From: Chenopodium formosanum
Lineage: Eukaryota; Streptophyta; Magnoliopsida; Caryophyllales; Amaranthaceae
Assembly: GCA_024500155.1 (NCBI GenBank)
Contig: CM044874.1
Location: 3,103,001 to 3,167,000, forward strand
DNA length: 64,000 nt
Reading direction: 5' to 3'
The translations under genes and the position numbers were made by a program. Below the pieces are notes generated by a model. That model saw nothing but the letters and a program-made list of their open reading frames with translations, was not told the origin of the DNA and did not search any database. Position 1 is the first letter of the stretch; every line of letters starts with the position of its first letter. Shown here one piece after another: positions 58,404 to 64,000 of this stretch.

Positions 58404-59445
58404 ATTATTACATTGGCGTGAAAATGGGCCTGATTTTTAGCCAAAGCCCGACTCATAAATAGGCCCAATCCATAATAACTACTTTTATACGATTATCGAT
58501 TAACCTATACTTAAAAACCAACCTAAAATAACACTTATCACGATGTCATTAATAAATTCAATACAATAGACTTAAACTAGTAAATCTATAGTTACCATTC
58601 TATATTCTTCTCTAAAATTCCACTAATTCCAATTATTTTCTTGGTGTTTGAAAAAATGAAGTGTAACTGTATATTGTTATCAAGATTAAGCACGAACACA
58701 CTAAAATTAACAAATAGATAACAAAATCAATTATTCATGATATACTTGTATCTAAAAGCGTTCATAAACTCATGACGACAAATTTAAACACTAAAACCAC
58801 GTTTTGTAAGGTATAGTATAGGATTTCAGATTTCTAATGTGTTCATTAGAATCATTTAGAATCATTACCATGTATATGATCAATTTTTATTTTTTATTTT
58901 TTTTGAGTAATATGATCGTCTAATCTTTATTACCTTCAAACACGGGTTTTGTTCATAAATTCCCATTACTTCACTAATATCTACCACCTTTAAAAAAAAT
59001 GAATATTTGTGAACATAATGAGTTATTTGAGGAAGGGCTAACATTACAATAGTTATAGACATGAATTTTCCCCACAAACTTATTTTACTAGTATATAAAC
59101 TATTATCATTACCGTTTACCACTGTTTATTACCAACTATCAAACGAGTCATAGAGTGTTAACACTAAGCTGATTAGGACAAGTACATGCATGCTATCTTC
59201 TACATAGAAGAAATAAAATTAAATTAAAATTTGTACAATAACCTAACACATTGTTCGGGTCCAAAAACTAGCTAGTTCATTTAAAAACAAGAATACCATA
59301 CCTCGACGATGGCACTTTCAACGGAGTAACGAGCTTGAGAGCCAGATTTCCATGTCCCCAAACCAACGCAAGGGATAGTATGATTACTCATCAATTTGAA
59401 GTACTCCATTTTATCATTTGCTGGAACAAATGTTGCTCGATGCAT
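56434..59445 (-). CDS. Aldo-keto reductase, aldose/aldehyde reductase type (AKR4C-like), 329 aa, eight exons
   Basis: Paralogue of the reductase at 28267-32327, same strand. Exons in coding order: 59445-59302, 58364-58314, 58163-58090, 57997-57910, 57787-57581, 57428-57357, 56863-56624, 56547-56434; all GT-AG, 990 nt, with intron positions equal to the paralogue. Tetrad: Asp55 and Tyr60 (HIDTAWAYD), Lys88 (VTSKLW), His121 (IHWP). Other signatures: TIPCVGLGTW, CQMEMHPGWRNE, AYSPLGSGGKIDLL, GTSVIPKSSNPDRIKENI. The C-terminus is longer than its sister by a seven-residue tail (IPPLKIAP in place of HED). Likely function: NADPH-dependent reduction of toxic aldehydes or aldoses under drought or seed desiccation, as in the barley relative. 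The proximal promoter carries two ABRE-type motifs and a TATA box, unlike a housekeeping gene. Confidence 0.93.
58376..58402. repeat. Poly(A) tract next to a splice acceptor
   Basis: About 27 A on the plus strand, i.e. a T run just upstream of the exon 2 acceptor of the reductase. It may act as an extended polypyrimidine tract. Confidence 0.85.
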
Positions 59446-59530
59446 TTTTCTTTTCTTTTTTCAATTCGTTTTCTCTCAAATTAATTCTCTCGTTTGGTTT
59501 GTGAAGTATTTGTTCTAGCAAAATCTAGAT

Positions 59531-59538
59531 TATATATA
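59531..59538 (-). promoter_or_regulatory. TATA box of the second aldo-keto reductase
   Basis: TATATATA on the plus strand (AGTATATATAATC on the gene's strand), about 86 nt upstream of the ATG at 59445. Confidence 0.55.
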
Positions 59539-59596
59539 CTTGGAATAAGTTGATGAGTATATATATTATATAATTCACACTTATATTAGGTTGTTA

Positions 59597-59636
59597 GCCA
59601 CGTGTATATATAAGTTATTAGGTAGTTAGCCACGTA
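59597..59636 (-). promoter_or_regulatory. Paired ABRE/G-box motifs upstream of the second aldo-keto reductase
   Basis: On the gene's strand, ACACGTGGC (59597-59605) and TACGTGGC (59629-59636), 32 bp apart inside a short direct repeat (TTAGCCACGT on the plus strand, twice). ACACGTGGC is the textbook ABA-response element. They lie about 60-100 bp upstream of the TATA box, a normal position for bZIP-bound ABREs. Confidence 0.62.
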
Positions 59637-59639
59637 GCT

Positions 59640-62190
59640 TACTATTGGCGGTTTAATTAAATTATTACTTTATAAAATATGATGATTTCTGTTCTGTTCT
59701 TTTGATGAGACTACTAGATAACACTTGTTAGTTCTTACTATAACTTCTCTAGAGAGTTCAACATCTTGAAACATCCGTAGTCTTCAATTCATTCGAATTT
59801 GCATTTAAAATATTTAGGATTCCTCTTACCCTTTGGGCTAATTTATAGATTCGGGGATCAGTTTTAGGTGGTTAGGTTTCAGTCCCTTCCCAATTGTTGT
59901 TATATTGGCTTAGTTGAAAGGTGGATGCAAACATAGGTACACCGTATTAAATATTTCCCTATATAGATCAAATTTAAATTCATGACATTAAGTATGATGA
60001 TATGGCTGAAGACTAACTCAAATATAAGCTTAAATTATATTAGTTGAAATGTATGCTTAAATTATATTAGTTGATTGTATATTCTATCAAAATCATTTAA
60101 AAAACTTAAATTTAATGCAAACTGATATTCATGTGGTATATCATCAAATCAATTGACTCATCACTTCGATTAGAACTTAGCCAAGCTTGACCCCAATCGA
60201 ACCCAATAGAAAGGACATTTTCACCAATTCTAAATACTTTGTACATATACTTGATTTTTTTTTTCCTACATGAAAATACACACTTTAATTTTTACATTAT
60301 CTTTTTAACGAGAAATTTTACATTATTCACACACTGTTGTAATGCTATTACCATTTTTTCTTATTAATAGGAATTAAGATTAGCCTAAGAATACTGATTG
60401 ATGAAGGCTAATTATCCATATGATCTTTTTACTCGATCACTCCTATTCAAAATTGTGCTAGTCGTTATTGAGGTTTTGTCGCAAACCTATTAAAATTGAG
60501 AATGATTGAACTAACCCGAGCAATTTCAAACAACCTATTTGCCATCTCAAACCTATTTACCATCAAAATTGAGGATGATTAAGCGACCCGACCTGTGTCT
60601 GGCCCGACCTGAATGACCCATTTGTCGGGTCATGCCATGAGTTAAGTACTAGAATATTTATAACAAAAAAATAAATAAGAGAAGGTATATATGGATACCA
60701 AAATTTTTACTAGTGGGTAGCGTAAATTGTACTCCGTATTGTTAGATGAAGGATGATTGAACTAACTCGAGCAATTTCATATAACATGTTTGCCATCTCT
60801 ATATCTTGGGCATGTCTAATAAAGTGTCAACTACTGGAAAATTCACCTGAAATTGTTTTGAAATATCAATGACGTTTCTTAGGTCACATGTTCACAACTA
60901 TACTATATAGTTAATATTCAAGTCATGAAAAAATTGGTATAATATATTTAGTGTGCTTGCACTTAAATAATGAAAAGAGAAAATGTCAATGAGAGGACAA
61001 GTTCAAGCAACAAAAGAATTGAATATTTCCTTAGAATGTTAGAATAATGTCTAAGGAGGACCAAGCTGAATAGACCAAATCTTATGTTGGAAGCAAAGAG
61101 CCGAGCTAGCTTAATCATATTCAACTGTTATATATTGGTTTCATTAATTAAGTTCTAGACGCTTAATCAAATAACTATTGTTGTCTTGTTCAACAGTCTG
61201 TGCTTCTAGTCAATATTGACTAGTCTGAATATATGAAATATGAATCAATTATCCAAATTTGAAGATTTTGGTCAAACTTATTGTTTGACCACCAGTAAAT
61301 CTTTCTGGTAATCAATTATCCATATAAACTACGAGTAGCTAGTAATTGATACTTAGCTTAATTGATTGTTTGGTATAGAATTGAAGCGAAATTACAATGC
61401 ATGTGGTTTTCTAATTCTTAGAAAGTACGGGTATTACATACTCTTAACAATTGTTCAGTTTTGGGTTGAAAATTACATATGCCTTGAAAATCACATGTAA
61501 TGTGAATAATAAACACGTGAATGTAATTTTATACCGAGTAGTCCATTTGCTAAGTGGTCGTTGTATTAGATTCGTAGTGGAGTCTTAATTAAATTTGGTA
61601 ATGTTAATTAATTAATTACTCCGTATATCTTTAATAATGCTTTATTATCATAATTTTATTTACTACTCCATAAAATATATTGCCACTTAAATAGCTAGCT
61701 ATTGGAGTAAAAAGTAACTAAAATGATAATTAGCTTAAAAACTTATATTGCATGACAAATTAGCTTGTCATTGGAGTAGCTCTTTGGATAACATTAGGCG
61801 GATATTGAAAACTCATGAAGAAAATACACATGAATTCAATCAATACTCCATATTAATAATACAGAGTACATATTTATTCATGATCATTTTTTTATACATT
61901 ATAAGAAAAACAATCAAAGTTCTTTAATGTATAAAGAGTAAAAAAAAAGTTAAATGTATCAATTATTTTGTAAGCTAAAGAAATTAAAGTTTTACTCAAA
62001 TTAGATTTTACCCTCTCTGTTTTTTTAAATGCATCATTTGAGTTTTTACAGTTACGAAGGCACAACTTTAATAATCAAAACGAATAATTAGATATTAGTA
62101 AAAATTATAACAAAATTATATTATGAAAGCATACAATGTAACAGATTTAACAATATTTACTTGACTGTTTTTTAAATATATATAGTATGA
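59640..62190. other. Intergenic AT-rich DNA
   Basis: No gene seen over about 2.5 kb. There is a short GACCCGACCTG / CCCGACCTGAATGACCC patch at 60590-60640 of the kind found in plant non-autonomous elements, and several ACTCCGTA motifs. Confidence 0.5.
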
Positions 62191-62191
62191 A

Positions 62192-62414
62192 GTAGTAAAA
62201 ATATTACTCCGTAAATCAAAGTTAATACGTAAATAGTGTAAAACCTCAAATATTACGTAATAGGAGTACATTTTTTAAAAAATGAAGTGAGTAGCTCAAA
62301 TACGGAGTAGTTAAAATATTAAATCATAGGTAATAGGTAAATAGTGCAAAACCTTAAATTTTACATAATACTTCGTACTACATTTTTTTTAAAAAAAAAT
62401 GGAGTCAGTAGCTC
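62192..62414. repeat. Two-copy imperfect tandem repeat of about 114 bp
   Basis: Both units run from AGTAGT(A/T)AAAATATTA through GTAAATAGTG(T/C)AAAACC and a TACATTTTTT tract to GAGT(A/C)AGTAGCTC-like ends. Confidence 0.7.
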
Positions 62415-62418
62415 CATA

Positions 62419-62506
62419 AGTCAATCAAGTCGAGTCAATATTATGTTTGATCAAAATCAAAGAGTCAATCAAGTCGAGTCAATATTATGTTCGATCAAAA
62501 TCAAAG
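62419..62506. repeat. Two-copy 44-bp tandem repeat
   Basis: AGTCAATCAAGTCGAGTCAA plus TATTATGTT(T/C)GATCAAAATCAAAG occurs twice, one mismatch. Confidence 0.85.
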
Positions 62507-62519
62507 TTCATTCTTAGAA

Positions 62520-63211
62520 CATTCCTCCTCATTTCTAAAACTTAGCCTATAAGTTTCATTAACACCGTGTAACTAACAACAATGACATTTACTCCCCTTC
62601 TTTCAAACCAAAAAAAAAAAAAAGAAAAAAAAAAAAAGGGGGACATTTACTCCTCTTTATTACTTCCTCACCAAAAACAGAAATAAAATTGCAAATAATT
62701 CCCCCTTTTCCTCGAACCATCCTAAAAATTTACCTGAAATTACCACGAACTCCCTTATCATATTCCCCAATACTTGTATAAAATCTTAAAATAAAAAAAT
62801 TACCACAGCTGTAAATTTATTAATATTGTAAAAACATATTCCAGAGATTTAGACCCTTCCCCAAGCAACTAACAGTGTACACGTGCCACTTACCCAACCG
62901 GTAAAACAATTTTTTTTAAAAAAATAATCCCGTAATAAATCCCTTTTTCTTTCTTTTTTAATTTTTCTTCTAAAATTTTACTTTTACGAGTACTTGATTT
63001 TTTTACAAAAAAATAATTCCAAAAATAAAAGAATTAAAAAAAAACCCAAGTACTTGGCCTCCAAGGCAACACCGCCTTACACAACACACCATATAAACCG
63101 CCATTATAAACCCCTTCTTCTTCTTCCTCAACCTCTCTCCTTCCCACTTTCTCTCTCCTCTTCCCTCACTTTCTCTTTCTAAAAAAACCCAGAAAAGATT
63201 TGAAGAACAAG
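62520..63211. other. Presumed promoter and 5' UTR of the last gene
   Basis: Contains A-rich tracts (62610-62637) and a pyrimidine-rich leader (63110-63180) ending shortly before the ATG. A CATATAAACC motif at 63089-63098 could serve as TATA box, about 115 nt upstream of the start codon. Confidence 0.4.
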
Positions 63212-64000
63212 ATGATGGAGACCACCAATTCCAATCTCAATCTCCTCTCAGAAGATCCATCAACAATTACTCTGTTTCCTGTAACATTCTTCGATGGAGA
63301 AAGAGAAATCGATGTGGGTACTGTCCCAATCAACCCATCTCTCACCTTCAAATCCTTTCAATCTATCTTAAGTACTAAACTCCAGATTTCACCCCATCAA
63401 ATCACAATCTATTTTCAACGCCCTAATTTCAACGATTTTCACCATCATCATCGTCGTCGTCATGCTGTTACGAACAAATTCGATTTCGAGAGCGCCATGA
63501 ATGAACCCGATTCCTCCTTCTATGTCGTCCAGAAGCGTTCTCGTCGCACACGAAGGCGTAAACCCAAGAATCATCCTGCAATTAATGGTAATAATAATGA
63601 TTTTGTTCTTCTGAGAAGAGATAATAATTTTAATTATAATAATATCGGTAATAATCTTGGGAATTATAATTTGAATGAGTATTTGGAGTATGTGAATCGG
63701 ATGAGGTTGATTCAAGAAGTGGAGAGAGAAAGGGAGAAGTATATGATGTCGATGAATTTGAATTCGAATGTTTATGAAGATTTGAGTTTTGGGTATGGTG
63801 GAGGTGGAGGGTATTATGGTAATTTCAGTGATGATGCTGCGTCTTCTTCGTCTTCCTCTGTTTTCTGTGATGTTTGTTATAATGCTGCTGTGAGAGGAGG
63901 AATGATGGATGAAACGGTGCCGTTTCATTGGTGTAAAAACGACGTCGTTACTAAGGTTTTCCGATCGCCGGCGGGTCCCATTGCTCCACCTAATAAGAAG
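63212..64000 (+). CDS. Uncharacterised plant protein, 5' part (cut by right edge)
   Basis: The ATG at 63212 (a second ATG follows at once) opens a frame of 263 codons that reaches the window edge with no stop. The N-terminal block (ITLFPVTFFDGEREIDVGTV, then SLTFKSFQSILSTKLQISPH) looks like a small conserved domain of plant-only proteins; I think it is the DUF7138 type, from memory and not certain. A basic stretch (QKRSRRTRRRKPK) that could be a nuclear signal follows, then Asn-rich low complexity, a likely helix (MRLIQEVEREREKYMMSMN), a Gly/Tyr patch and a Cys-containing FCDVCYNAAVRGG segment with HWC further on. The codon pattern and the leader support a real gene. No biochemical role can be given. 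Confidence 0.75.
   Translation, partial: MMETTNSNLNLLSEDPSTITLFPVTFFDGEREIDVGTVPINPSLTFKSFQSILSTKLQISPHQITIYFQRPNFNDFHHHHRRRHAVTNKFDFESAMNEPDSSFYVVQKRSRRTRRRKPKNHPAINGNNNDFVLLRRDNNFNYNNIGNNLGNYNLNEYLEYVNRMRLIQEVEREREKYMMSMNLNSNVYEDLSFGYGGGGGYYGNFSDDAASSSSSSVFCDVCYNAAVRGGMMDETVPFHWCKNDVVTKVFRSPAGPIAPPNKK

Noticed and set aside
63389..63928. 179-codon minus-strand frame at the right edge
   Set aside because: Antisense shadow of the plus-strand gene starting at 63212 (Ile/His-rich, no motifs).

Overview
This is a window of plant nuclear DNA. Genes have short exons with GT-AG introns packed with small transposons, intergenic DNA is AT-rich, and every recognised protein is most like flowering-plant families. 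The 8-mer ACTCCGTA recurs at nine or more places on both strands. I associate that with Amaranthaceae (spinach, beet, quinoa), but this is a weak inference and the species cannot be fixed from the sequence. All exon models were assembled by hand from splice signals, reading phase and protein-family conservation. No transcript evidence was available.

Layout. (1) 1-1110 (+): 3' end of an intronless FkbM-type methyltransferase-like gene cut by the left edge. (2) 6725-9990 (+): four-exon clade-E type protein phosphatase 2C, 455 aa, with a lipidation-type N-terminus. (3) 10996-27049 (-): eleven-exon HtrA/Deg-like protein, 424 aa, convergent with the PP2C. Its 16 kb span is mostly introns loaded with transposon fragments (RTE LINE, Pack-MULE candidate, inverted copia LTR arms, MITEs). 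The frame is intact but all three protease triad residues are replaced. (4) 28267-32327 (-) and 56434-59445 (-): two eight-exon aldose-reductase-type aldo-keto reductases, 322 and 329 aa, with the same intron positions. They are a dispersed duplicate pair. (5) 35216-35998 (-): a two-exon secreted eight-cysteine peptide of 84 aa. (6) 36339-44800: repeat-rich DNA with a solo LTR, a broken PPR fragment, CAA/AAT microsatellites and a MITE with 9-bp target duplication. (7) 44854-53763 (+): twelve-exon SEC23 of the COPII coat, 793 aa. (8) 54989-55061 (-): tRNA-Glu(CTC). (9) 63212-64000 (+): 5' part of an uncharacterised plant protein cut by the right edge.

The genes do not form one pathway: signalling phosphatase, degenerate protease fold, carbonyl detoxification, secretion coat and a small secreted peptide are simply neighbours. 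The two aldo-keto reductases are the only related pair. The downstream one (59445 start) has two ABA-response-type elements in its proximal promoter, which fits the stress and desiccation role known for its family.

I did not find a new gene system of the operon kind, and none would be expected here. The most unusual material is the protease-dead HtrA-like gene with a clean frame, and several structured mobile elements: 100-bp SINE-like insertions with target duplications, a MULE-like element with an internal hairpin, a 530-bp foldback element, a candidate Pack-MULE, and a LINE-like insertion carrying a nested Stowaway.
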